From positions 1,488,001-1,552,000 of the forward strand of contig NZ_JUHH01000001.1 of assembly GCF_000799735.1 (NCBI RefSeq): a stretch of 64,000 bases of DNA. Direction: 5' to 3'. Source of the DNA: Methylotenera sp. G11. Lineage in GTDB: Bacteria; Pseudomonadota; Gammaproteobacteria; Burkholderiales; Methylophilaceae. The position numbers and the translations under genes are program-made. The notes beneath the pieces are model-generated. The model searched no databases. It saw only the letters and a program-made list of their open reading frames with translations, and had not been told where the DNA came from. Positions 46,913 through 54,861 of the stretch are shown here, one piece after another. Positions within the stretch are counted from its first letter, which is position 1. Every line of letters starts with the position of its first letter.

Positions 46913-47728
46913 TTACAGGGCCCTTACCATTGCAATGACCGGCTGCGTTTCCGGCCGTATGCCACGCCAGTACGCAAAGGCCTCAGCCGCCTGCTCTACA
47001 AGCATACCCAAGCCATCCACAACCTGTGCACCATGATTGCGCGCCTGTTTCATAAAAGGCGTTTCCCTGCCGTACATCATGTCATAAGCCAGGCAGCCCT
47101 CGGCAAAAACCGTATCCGGAACGGGTAATGCCGTATCCGTCAATCCGGTAGAGGTCGCATTGATCACAATATCAAACTGCTGGTTTTTTAAACCCTCAAA
47201 AGTAGTTGCCTTGGCCTGGCGAGATTCATGGTGCGACTTGCTCACGACATTTTCCGCTTTCTGCAATGTGCGATTCGCCACTACCAGCAACCCCGGGCAC
47301 TCGGCAAGCAGCGGCTGGAACACGCCTTCAGCAGCGCCACCTGCACCCAGCAGCAATACACGCTTACCGCTGATTGCAGTGTCAAGATTGCGGGTAATAT
47401 CGCGGATCAAACCATCTCCATCCGTGTTATTGCCGTATATGCCATTTGCGGTAAATGAGATCGTATTGACTGCGCCGGCTGACTTTGCCTGCTCAGTGTG
47501 AAAGTCACACAGCGCAAATGCCTCGAACTTGAACGGCACCGTAACATTCACCCCTTTATAGCCTTTTGCGATCAGGTCTCGAATCGTGTCTGCAAAACCA
47601 TCCAGGGGGGCTAACACACGCTCATAAGTCATATCCTGCCGGGTTTGCCTTGCAAAGGCCTCGTGTATCATCGGTGATTTGCTGTGTGCGACAGGGTTGC
47701 CAATCACGGCGTATTGATCAACCATCAT
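46913..47728 (-). CDS. aroE: Shikimate dehydrogenase
   Basis: 271 residues. Substrate site 'YAVIGNPVAHSKSPMIHEAFA' and 'GYKGVNVTVPFKFEAF', then the Rossmann motif 'VLLLGAGGAAEGVF' and 'VINATSTGL', 'MMYGRETPFM'. It reduces 3-dehydroshikimate with NADPH. A second ATG at 47725 is possible. Its ATG overlaps the stop of the rhodanese gene (TAATG), so it is tightly coupled; mtgA follows without a gap. Confidence 0.96.
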   Translation of the reverse strand: MMVDQYAVIGNPVAHSKSPMIHEAFARQTRQDMTYERVLAPLDGFADTIRDLIAKGYKGVNVTVPFKFEAFALCDFHTEQAKSAGAVNTISFTANGIYGNNTDGDGLIRDITRNLDTAISGKRVLLLGAGGAAEGVFQPLLAECPGLLVVANRTLQKAENVVSKSHHESRQAKATTFEGLKNQQFDIVINATSTGLTDTALPVPDTVFAEGCLAYDMMYGRETPFMKQARNHGAQVVDGLGMLVEQAAEAFAYWRGIRPETQPVIAMVRAL

Positions 47729-48195
47729 TAATTAGTCCACGGCAAACCGGCTCGTTTCCAGCCATTAATCAGCGTGCGCTGCTTGTCCGCATTAGCTTCG
47801 CCCTCAAACCCTTCAAGGGTGTTATAGGCCTGTGAAAACCCCAGAGATGCCGCTACCGCTGCGGCGTTATGTGAGCGCCCGCCTGTACGGCATAGAAAGA
47901 TCAGCACAGAATCCTGATCGCACTGATGGCGATCAAGCTCAGCGGCTAATTGCTTTGCAAAATCCGCATTCGCCACCATGCCGGGATAAAATGCCCACTC
48001 CACATTGATGGCGCCGGGTACACGCCCGACCAGTTCAAGTTCAGCTTTGGTACGCACATCCACCAGTAATGCCTTAGGGTCAGCCTGCAGAACCTCAAAA
48101 GCCTCTTTCGGGGTAAGAGCGCCCGCGTAAGGTAAATTCTTCTCTGCAGCACGATTTTGTGCCAAAGCCAAAACTTCTGACGGATTACTCATCAC
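47728..48195 (-). CDS. Rhodanese-like domain protein
   Basis: 155 residues, one rhodanese domain: 'ALLVDVRTKAELELVGRVPGAINVEW' and the active-site loop 'LIFLCRTGGRSHNAA', with the catalytic Cys followed by Arg-Thr-Gly-Gly-Arg. Sulfurtransferase activity is expected, but the natural donor and acceptor are unknown. First gene of the rhodanese-aroE-mtgA operon; divergent from glnA. Confidence 0.88.
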   Translation of the reverse strand: MMSNPSEVLALAQNRAAEKNLPYAGALTPKEAFEVLQADPKALLVDVRTKAELELVGRVPGAINVEWAFYPGMVANADFAKQLAAELDRHQCDQDSVLIFLCRTGGRSHNAAAVAASLGFSQAYNTLEGFEGEANADKQRTLINGWKRAGLPWTN

Positions 48196-48282
48196 ATTGT
48201 CCTTCTTAAAAGTTATAATTCTGTCTTTACGAATTTTAAAAGTATAGCCTTAAAACCCGCAAAATATTCACGCACACCAAGC

Positions 48283-48297
48283 GCTCCATATTGGTGC
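48283..48297 (+). promoter_or_regulatory. NtrC binding site 1 upstream of glnA
   Basis: GCTCCATATTGGTGC matches the NtrC pattern GC-x-CCA-N3-TGGTGC. It is centred at 48290, about 130 bases upstream of the expected start site. With site 2 it forms a larger inverted repeat around GCAAATTTGC. Confidence 0.8.
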
Positions 48298-48312
48298 GCA
48301 AATTTGCGTAAT

Positions 48313-48327
48313 GCACCAATATGGAGC
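48313..48327 (+). promoter_or_regulatory. NtrC binding site 2 upstream of glnA
   Basis: GCACCAATATGGAGC, the reverse complement of site 1, is centred exactly 30 bp (about three helical turns) away. Paired sites on one face favour NtrC oligomers. Confidence 0.8.
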
Positions 48328-48389
48328 AAAAATCATTGCGACACTTAGCACATGCTCACAAATCCGCATGGGTTTAATGCTTTTGAGAT

Positions 48390-48405
48390 TGGCACGTTTC
48401 CTGCT
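48390..48405 (+). promoter_or_regulatory. Sigma-54 promoter of glnA
   Basis: TGGCACGTTTCCTGCT, with GG at 48391-48392 and GC at 48403-48404 separated by exactly ten bases, as sigma-54 needs. The predicted start is near 48416, leaving a leader of about 70 bases before the ATG at 48487. Confidence 0.88.
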
Positions 48406-48486
48406 ACTCTACTGAGTTAAATTTAATTGATTTTTATAGTTTTACTTACACTTTAATTTAAACCACACCATCCTAGGAGATTCTAA

Positions 48487-49896
48487 ATGTCAGTGGCTAA
48501 TGTAATGAAAATGGTAAAAGAAAACGACATCAAATTTGTCGATTTTCGTTTTACAGACACTCGCGGTAAGGAACAACACGTCACTGTGCCTGTTTCTCAC
48601 TTCAATGAAGACAAGTTTACAGAAGGTCACGCTTTTGATGGCTCATCAATCGGCGGCTGGAAAGGCATCCAAGCATCAGACATGCAATTGATGCCTGATC
48701 CTTCAACAGCCAACATCGATCCGTTCATGGACGAGCCTACACTGATCCTGACATGCGACGTAGTTGACCCTACCGATGGCAAAGGTTACGACCGTGACCC
48801 ACGTTCACTGGCAAAACGCGCTGAAGCCTACCTGAAATCAACTGGACTGGGTGACACTGCTTACTTCGGTCCAGAGCCAGAGTTCTTCATTTTTGACAGC
48901 ATTCAATGGGAAGTTGCAATGAGCGGCTGCTCAGTACGCATCAACTCAGAAGAAGGTGCATGGGCATCAAACGAGAAATTCGAAGGCGGCAACACTGGCC
49001 ACCGTCCTGGCGTTAAAGGCGGTTATTTCCCAGTGCCTCCTGTCGATTCATTGCATGATATCCGCTCAGCAATGTGTTCAACATTAGAAGCGATGGGCGT
49101 GCCTGTTGAAGTGCACCACCACGAAGTTGCGACTGCCGGCCAATGCGAAATCGGTACTAAATTCAGCACCTTGGTTCAACGTGCTGACTGGACCCAAATC
49201 CAGAAATACGTGATCCTGAACACAGCGCACGCTTACGGCAAAACAGCTACATTCATGCCAAAACCATTCGCTGGCGATAACGGCAGCGGCATGCACGTAC
49301 ACCAATCAGTATGGAAAGATGGCAAGAACCTGTTCGCAGGCAACGGCTACGCCGGCTTGAGCGAGTTCGCACTTTACTACATCGGCGGTATCATCAAACA
49401 CGCCCGTGCATTGAACGCGATCACAAACCCAGGCACCAACTCATACAAACGTCTGGTTCCACACTTTGAGGCACCGGTTAAACTGGCTTACTCAGCTAAA
49501 AACCGTTCAGCTTCAATCCGTATCCCATTCGTACATTCTGACAAGGCACGCCGCGTTGAAGCGCGTTTCCCGGATCCTATCGCTAACCCATACCTGGCAT
49601 TCTCTGCATTGCTGATGGCTGGCTTAGACGGCGTACAGAACAAGATCCACCCAGGTGAGCCAGCAACAAAAGACCTGTACCATCTGCCACCAGAAGAAGA
49701 CGCGCAAATCCCAACAGTTTGCTCATCATTAGAGCAAGCTTTAGAAGCTTTGGATAAAGACCGTGAGTTCCTGACTCGTGGCGGCGTGTTTACCGATGAC
49801 TGGATCAATGCATACATCGACCTGAAAATGGAAGAAGTCAACAAAGTGCGTATTACTCCGCACCCAGCTGAATTTAGCCTGTACTACTCATGCTAA
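48487..49896 (+). CDS. glnA: Glutamine synthetase, type I
   Basis: 469 residues, normal for GSI. Substrate-binding '[15 protein letters not shown]', the metal region '[11 protein letters not shown]', the ATP site '[21 protein letters not shown]' (key NGSGMH) and the adenylylation loop with Tyr in 'LYHLPPEE' are visible. The enzyme makes glutamine from glutamate and ammonium, the main assimilation route in a methylotroph fed ammonium. Expression from the sigma-54/NtrC promoter fits nitrogen control; adenylylation gives a second layer. Confidence 0.98.
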   Translation: MSVANVMKMVKENDIKFVDFRFTDTRGKEQHVTVPVSHFNEDKFTEGHAFDGSSIGGWKGIQASDMQLMPDPSTANIDPFMDEPTLILTCDVVDPTDGKGYDRDPRSLAKRAEAYLKSTGLGDTAYFGPEPEFFIFDSIQWEVAMSGCSVRINSEEGAWASNEKFEGGNTGHRPGVKGGYFPVPPVDSLHDIRSAMCSTLEAMGVPVEVHHHEVATAGQCEIGTKFSTLVQRADWTQIQKYVILNTAHAYGKTATFMPKPFAGDNGSGMHVHQSVWKDGKNLFAGNGYAGLSEFALYYIGGIIKHARALNAITNPGTNSYKRLVPHFEAPVKLAYSAKNRSASIRIPFVHSDKARRVEARFPDPIANPYLAFSALLMAGLDGVQNKIHPGEPATKDLYHLPPEEDAQIPTVCSSLEQALEALDKDREFLTRGGVFTDDWINAYIDLKMEEVNKVRITPHPAEFSLYYSC

Positions 49897-49915
49897 GCTG
49901 CATTCACTAGCAAAT

Positions 49916-49944
49916 AAAAAAGGGCGAGTTTCTCGCCCTTTTTT
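49916..49944 (+). terminator. Terminator after glnA
   Basis: GGGCGAG (49922-49928), loop TTT, CTCGCCC (49932-49938), then T6, preceded by A-run. It would isolate glnA from the DUF4124/ntrBC genes. Confidence 0.9.
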
Positions 49945-50075
49945 ATTGCCTGCTGCTTACGGTCAACGAATACAAGCCAGAATCGTTCTAAAAACTGATG
50001 TGGCATGCCTCACCGACAGGCAATACAGCCGCTGACTTTATTGCCTAATCCGCTCAACTCTAATAAACTAAGCCC

Positions 50076-50576
50076 ATGAAAAAACACTTATTTTTGTTGC
50101 TGATCTCCCTTACCGTCCCAACCGCAGCAGTTGCCGAAATTTACAAACATGTAGATGCCGATGGTCGCGTCACCTATTCCAACATCAAATCCAAAGGCGC
50201 GACACGGCTGGAAATCGACCCGGATGCGAGCAATATCAGCAATGACCGCGCTAAAACAAAAAGCGGCTCCACCAGTAAACGCACTGCCACACCGGATGGC
50301 TTCCCGCGTGTAGATAAAGACATGCAGAACCAACGCGACGGCAAGCGCAGAAGTATCCTCCAGAACGAACTGGATGCCGAAAAAGCAGCGCTGGAAGAAG
50401 CTAAAAAGGCCTATTCCGAAGGCGAATCCAATCCTGAAGTTTACCGGACAGCCAACGGACAGACCTTCCGCAATGTGCCGAAATTTGATGAAAAAATGAA
50501 ATCACTCAAAGAGAATGTGGATAACCACCAGAAGAATATCGAGCTACTGCAAAAAGAGCTGGATTCACTGCGTTAA
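50076..50576 (+). CDS. DUF4124-domain exported protein
   Basis: 166 residues. Signal peptide 1-20, then the DUF4124 module 'IYKHVDADGRVTYSNIKSKGA' (about 21-45). After it a charged linker and a coiled-coil (about 90-166, rich in Glu/Lys/Ala, with 'VYRTANGQTFRNVPKF'). Function unknown; the domain is common in beta- and gammaproteobacteria, often between glnA and ntrB. It lies 180 bases after glnA beyond the terminator. Confidence 0.85.
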   Translation: MKKHLFLLLISLTVPTAAVAEIYKHVDADGRVTYSNIKSKGATRLEIDPDASNISNDRAKTKSGSTSKRTATPDGFPRVDKDMQNQRDGKRRSILQNELDAEKAALEEAKKAYSEGESNPEVYRTANGQTFRNVPKFDEKMKSLKENVDNHQKNIELLQKELDSLR

Positions 50577-50619
50577 TCTGAGGGTTTTGCAGGAATATTT
50601 CCAGCTAAAAAACCTGTCA

Positions 50620-50652
50620 ATTCCGTCATTCCGGCCTGCGCCGGAATGGCGC
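50620..50652 (+). repeat. REP-like repeat, copy C
   Basis: Core ATTCCGGC (50628-50635), loop CTGC, GCCGGAAT (50640-50647), preceded by TTCCGTC as in copies A and D. It lies between DUF4124 and ntrB. Confidence 0.8.
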
Positions 50653-50846
50653 TCTCTTGGTATTTTGATTAAAGCAGGGTTGATATTTGTTTCATACGAT
50701 CCAATCAATCTATTTTTAAAATACCAATTGCCTAAAAACTACGTGCAAATAGCCCCTCTCAAAATATTATCCTTATCCAACCTTATCTGGCCTGGCTTTT
50801 GCTTTATTCATAGTATGATTACTGAAACTTCGAGTGCATTAATACT

Positions 50847-51932
50847 ATGGTTCAAAAAACGCCAGACCATTTTGCCGGGTTAGAACATTTAGCGACAGCA
50901 ATAATATTGCTCGATCACAACTGCCGCGTGGTTTACGTTAACCCCGGGGCCGAGATCATTTTTGCTTTCAGCGCCACTCAGATCATCGGGCTGCACATCG
51001 GTGATGTTTTCCCTAACTGCGATATCCTGATGATGGCAGTTAACAACGCCATTCAACAACAAAGCCCTTTCCGTGAACATGAGTTCAACATCAGCACACA
51101 CCGCCATAACTCTTTTGCGGTTACCTGCACCGTCACGCCGATTGAATCACCTGCCGCCAGCCTGATCCTGGAATTTCAGCAGATGGATGCACAACTGCGC
51201 ATTGCGCGTGAAGAACGCATGCTGATACAACAGCAGGCGAATGCCGAACTGCTGCGCAACCTTGCACATGAAATACGCAACCCGCTTGGCGGCCTGCGCG
51301 GTGCGGCCCAGTTGCTTGAACACGAACTACCCTCACCCAGCCTGCGTGAATATACGCAAGTCATCATCAAAGAGGCTGACCGTCTGCAGGCATTGATGGA
51401 CAGGCTGCTGATTCCGCACCGGGTACCCAAATACCAGCCCACCAATATCCATGAAGTGCTGGAGCGCGTAAGAAGCCTGATACTGGCTGAATCCCCCCAG
51501 TCTGTCATCATCAGGCGCGATTATGACCTGAGCCTGCCGGAACTGATCGGCGACCGGGAAAAACTCATCCAGGCGGTGCTTAACATTGCGCGCAATGCCG
51601 TACAGGCAATGCAAACCCATAAAACACCAGGCAGCCAGATTACGTTCAAAACGCGTGCTGAACGGCAGGTAACGCTTGCCAGAAAGCGCTATCGCGTTGC
51701 AATCAAGCTGGAAATCATCGATAACGGCCCGGGCATCCCTGCGGATATACGCGACCGCATTTTCTATCCACTGGTTTCCGGCAGTGAAGGCGGTTCCGGC
51801 TTAGGCCTCACGCTGGCACAAACTTTCATCACCCAGCATCACGGCATGATTGAATGCATGAGTGAGCCAGGCAACACCTGTTTTACGATCCTGCTGCCGA
51901 TAGAAACCAATGCCGTTAAAGCGGCAAGCTAA
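50847..51932 (+). CDS. glnL: Nitrogen regulation sensor kinase NtrB
   Basis: 361 residues. The PAS domain (about 10-115) starts 'LEHLATAIILLDHNCRVVYVN'. The H-box 'NLAHEIRNPLGGLRGAAQLLE' carries phosphorylatable His141. HATPase motifs include 'NIARNAVQAM', 'EIIDNGPGIPADI' and 'SEGGSGLGLTLAQ'. No membrane segments, so cytoplasmic, as expected for a PII-controlled kinase. It phosphorylates NtrC when glutamine is low. It starts 270 bases after DUF4124 and ends 64 before ntrC. Confidence 0.95.
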   Translation: MVQKTPDHFAGLEHLATAIILLDHNCRVVYVNPGAEIIFAFSATQIIGLHIGDVFPNCDILMMAVNNAIQQQSPFREHEFNISTHRHNSFAVTCTVTPIESPAASLILEFQQMDAQLRIAREERMLIQQQANAELLRNLAHEIRNPLGGLRGAAQLLEHELPSPSLREYTQVIIKEADRLQALMDRLLIPHRVPKYQPTNIHEVLERVRSLILAESPQSVIIRRDYDLSLPELIGDREKLIQAVLNIARNAVQAMQTHKTPGSQITFKTRAERQVTLARKRYRVAIKLEIIDNGPGIPADIRDRIFYPLVSGSEGGSGLGLTLAQTFITQHHGMIECMSEPGNTCFTILLPIETNAVKAAS

Positions 51933-51996
51933 TTGGCCAATGATTACAACCTGCATTACGACTTGCAAAGATACTCACTTTAAATAAGAGAACCAT

Positions 51997-53394
51997 ATGA
52001 AACCAATCTGGATTATTGATGACGACAAATCTATTCGCTGGGTTTTTGAAAAAGCGCTCGCACGCACTGATTTTGAGTTCAGGACTTTTTCTTCAATCGC
52101 GGAAGCGCTCAATGAACTGGATCATAACCAGCCACAGGTCGTGGTCAGCGACATTCGCATGCCCAATGGTTCCGGCCTGGATTTTCTAAGCGAGATCAAG
52201 CGCAGATACCCTGATATCCCAGTCATTATCATGACAGCCTACTCAGACCTGGAAAGCGCAGTGGCTGCATTCCAGGGTGGTGCATTCGAGTATCTGGCCA
52301 AACCGTTTGACGTTGACCAGGCCATAGACATCATTAAACGTGCCGTAGAAGAAAGCACCCGGCAAGCGACAGAAAGCTCCGCTGACAGCATCAGTGAAGA
52401 AACGCCGGAGATCATCGGTCAGGCGCCTTCCATGCAGGAGGTATTTCGCGCAATCGGCAGGTTAAGCCGCTCGCATGCCACGGTGCTGATCAACGGCGAA
52501 TCAGGCAGCGGCAAGGAGCTGGTAGCCAGGGCGTTGCACCGGCACAGCCCGCGTGCCGACAAACCCTTTATTGCGATCAACACCGCGGCAATCCCTAAAG
52601 ACTTATTGGAGTCCGAACTGTTCGGGCATGAGCGCGGCGCATTTACCGGTGCTGCGGCATCACGCCGCGGCCGCTTCGAGCAGGCTGATACCGGCTCCCT
52701 GTTTCTGGATGAGATCGGCGACATGCCGGCAGACCTGCAAACAAGGCTATTGCGGGTATTAAGTGACGGGCAGTTTTACCGCGTAGGCGGACACCAGCCG
52801 ATCAAAGTCAACGTACGCATCATTGCCGCCACCCATCAGGATCTGGAGCAGCGCGTTAAGAACGGGCTGTTCCGTGAAGACCTTTTTCACCGGCTGAATG
52901 TGATCAGGTTACGCCTGCCGCCATTGCGAGAGCGTCGTGAAGACATTCCCCTGCTGATCAAGCATTTTCTGCAACACAGCGCCTCGGAACTTGGCGTGGA
53001 AGCCAAACAACCCTCTGTTGCCGCACTCAAATACCTGAGCGCCGTCAACTGGAGCGGCAATGTAAGGCAACTTGAAAATGTGTGTCACTGGCTCACAGTC
53101 ATGGCACCGGGTCAAAATATCGACATTGCCGACCTGCCGCCGGAACTCAAGGAAGACACCGGCACCCCCGCCGGCAGCGCTTCATGGCAGGAAGCGCTGG
53201 CATCTGAGATTGCCGATGCACTTAACCGCGGTGAACAGAACGTCATGGAAACGCGCACACATACATTCGAGCGCATACTGATAGAAAAAGCGCTTGAACA
53301 TACACACGGCCGACGCGTTGAAGCCGCAACCCAGCTCGGCATCGGCCGCAATACCTTAACGCGCAAAATACAGGAGCTAGGAATTGAAGAATAA
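51997..53394 (+). CDS. glnG: Nitrogen regulator NtrC, sigma-54 activator
   Basis: 465 residues. The receiver (1-120) has 'IWIIDDDKSIR' and phosphoacceptor Asp52 ('VVSDIRMPNG'). The AAA+ domain shows Walker A 'GESGSGKELVARALHRHSP' and the sigma-54 contact loop 'ELFGHERGAFTGAA'. A Fis-type helix-turn-helix lies at the C terminus ('VEAATQLGIGRNTLTRKIQEL'). It is the natural activator for the glnA promoter at 48390. Confidence 0.96.
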   Translation: MKPIWIIDDDKSIRWVFEKALARTDFEFRTFSSIAEALNELDHNQPQVVVSDIRMPNGSGLDFLSEIKRRYPDIPVIIMTAYSDLESAVAAFQGGAFEYLAKPFDVDQAIDIIKRAVEESTRQATESSADSISEETPEIIGQAPSMQEVFRAIGRLSRSHATVLINGESGSGKELVARALHRHSPRADKPFIAINTAAIPKDLLESELFGHERGAFTGAAASRRGRFEQADTGSLFLDEIGDMPADLQTRLLRVLSDGQFYRVGGHQPIKVNVRIIAATHQDLEQRVKNGLFREDLFHRLNVIRLRLPPLRERREDIPLLIKHFLQHSASELGVEAKQPSVAALKYLSAVNWSGNVRQLENVCHWLTVMAPGQNIDIADLPPELKEDTGTPAGSASWQEALASEIADALNRGEQNVMETRTHTFERILIEKALEHTHGRRVEAATQLGIGRNTLTRKIQELGIEE

Positions 53395-53454
53395 ATTGAC
53401 ATAAATCAGCCAATTAAATTGCTTTCTTGCGCATTTCATTTAAATATATTACAT

Positions 53455-53462
53455 TGTATACA
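53455..53462. promoter_or_regulatory. Possible antitoxin operator TGTATACA
   Basis: An 8-bp palindrome 22 bases before the antitoxin ATG, in AT-rich DNA. Ribbon-helix-helix antitoxins usually bind such sites in their own promoter. Short enough to occur by chance. Confidence 0.3.
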
Positions 53463-53484
53463 TTGAAATACACATTAGGAGTAT

Positions 53485-53724
53485 ATGATGGAAAGCGCAG
53501 TTCTTACTTTAAGACTAAATGCAGATACTAAAAATAAATTAGATCAACTCGCCAATGCTACGCACCGCAGTAAATCTTTTCTGGCGGCCGAAGCCATCAG
53601 CCGTTATTTGGAACTAGAAGCCTGGCAGATTTCTGAGATTGAATCATCAATTAAAGAAGCTGATAACGGTGATTTTGCATCCTCCGAACAGCTATCAAAG
53701 TTAGCTAATAAATATGCAGGTTAA
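53485..53724 (+). CDS. Ribbon-helix-helix antitoxin (CopG/RelB-like)
   Basis: 79 residues. The N-terminal strand and helices 'AVLTLRLNADTKNKLDQLANATHRSKSFLAAEAISRYLELE' (key LRL...TK.KLD.LA, RSKSFLAAEA) match RHH antitoxins paired with ParE. The C-terminal tail would neutralise the toxin. An ATG three bases later is also possible; AGGAG lies eight bases before the first. It overlaps the toxin gene by 11 bases and sits just after ntrC with no terminator between. Confidence 0.88.
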   Translation: MMESAVLTLRLNADTKNKLDQLANATHRSKSFLAAEAISRYLELEAWQISEIESSIKEADNGDFASSEQLSKLANKYAG

Positions 53725-53998
53725 ATGGTTAAAGCGAGCGCTGGATAATTTAGAAGATGAAGCCGAATACATCGCACAAGATAACCCTAAAGCAGCGCAT
53801 GCTCTAGTGACACATGTATTCAATTCCGTTAATCAACTTACAATCTTTCCTAACCTAGGCAAAGCAGGACGTGTGTTCGGCACAAGGGAGCTTATTATCA
53901 CGGACTTCCCTTACATCATACCGTACAGAGTTAAATCTGATGTGGTCGAGATACTGCGTGTTTTTCATACTTCTCGAAAATGGCCGAAACATCTATAA
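53714..53998 (+). CDS. ParE/RelE-family toxin
   Basis: 94 residues: 'VKWLKRALDNLEDEAEYIAQDNP' at the start, 'FPNLGKAGRVFGTRELII' and the C-terminal 'YIIPYRVKSDVVEILRVFHTSRKWP', the RelE/ParE barrel with its conserved Arg residues. Members inhibit gyrase (ParE) or cleave mRNA (RelE); the arrangement with an RHH antitoxin favours ParE. Intact frame, so likely functional. Confidence 0.88.
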   Translation: MQVKWLKRALDNLEDEAEYIAQDNPKAAHALVTHVFNSVNQLTIFPNLGKAGRVFGTRELIITDFPYIIPYRVKSDVVEILRVFHTSRKWPKHL

Positions 53999-54089
53999 AC
54001 ACCCCAACATCACTTGTGAATATATATCAGAATGATGTCGTTGCAATGATTAACAGCCTGCTTCAGGCTGCAAACCGAGAATCGACTAA

Positions 54090-54764
54090 ATGAATCTATA
54101 CCCTACCGTTACTGTCATTGAAAATTTCTATGAAAACCCGGATGAAATCAGGAAATTCGCGCTGAAACAGAAATTCAGCTACTGCCACGAGTTAAAAGAT
54201 ATTGATTATGTTTACCCGGGATGCAGAACCAGGGAACTATTCGATCTGGACAAAAGCCTCTATGAAAAAGTCTGCAAGAAGCTGGTATCGGTCTTTCACA
54301 ACACGCAGACTGACAATATGCGCTGGGCAATCTCAACAAGCTTCCAGGTAGTGGAAGCTAAATTCGAACGCGGTGTGCTGCATCAAGACCCCAACACTAT
54401 TTTTGCCGGGGTCATTTATTTAACGCCAGACGCACCGATTACGGCTGGCACTTCATTATTCAAGCCAAATAAATCGTTTAGTGAAGAAAAATACCAGGCG
54501 GCATTAAAGCTGAACGATAAGAATTTCAGGGCTAACCTGCCTGTTTCCAGTGATTATCACAGCATGTTCGATGAAACGGTGCGTGTGAACAACATCTACA
54601 ATACATTGATTATTTTCAATGCGCAGACCTATCACGCCGCCAATGATTTTTTTGGCGACAGCCTTGAAAACGGCAGAATGGCGCAAGTTTTCTTCATTAA
54701 TAAGATAGATGCCATGCGGCATGATATTTTTCCGTTACAGCGGACTCAATCAATTAACATCTAA
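54090..54764 (+). CDS. DUF6445-like, putative 2OG-Fe(II) oxygenase-type protein
   Basis: 224 residues. 'VIENFYENPDEIRKFALKQKF' opens a fold seen in phage and marine-bacterial 2OG-oxygenase-like proteins. The conserved 'GVLHQDPNTIFAGVIYLTPDAP' (candidate His-x-Asp metal pair) and 'NAQTYHAANDFFGD' (candidate third His), with 'NGRMAQVFFIN' near the end, are suggestive. Substrate and activity are unproven. It lies just before the TPR-sulfotransferase gene on the same strand. Confidence 0.65.
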   Translation: MNLYPTVTVIENFYENPDEIRKFALKQKFSYCHELKDIDYVYPGCRTRELFDLDKSLYEKVCKKLVSVFHNTQTDNMRWAISTSFQVVEAKFERGVLHQDPNTIFAGVIYLTPDAPITAGTSLFKPNKSFSEEKYQAALKLNDKNFRANLPVSSDYHSMFDETVRVNNIYNTLIIFNAQTYHAANDFFGDSLENGRMAQVFFINKIDAMRHDIFPLQRTQSINI

Positions 54765-54861
54765 AGCACCTGTCACCTGACTCACCTTGATTCAACGTTA
54801 TCACCATAACTCCGGTTTCAAGGTAAAATCGCGCTATATTTAATTCTTTAAAAAGAACTCC

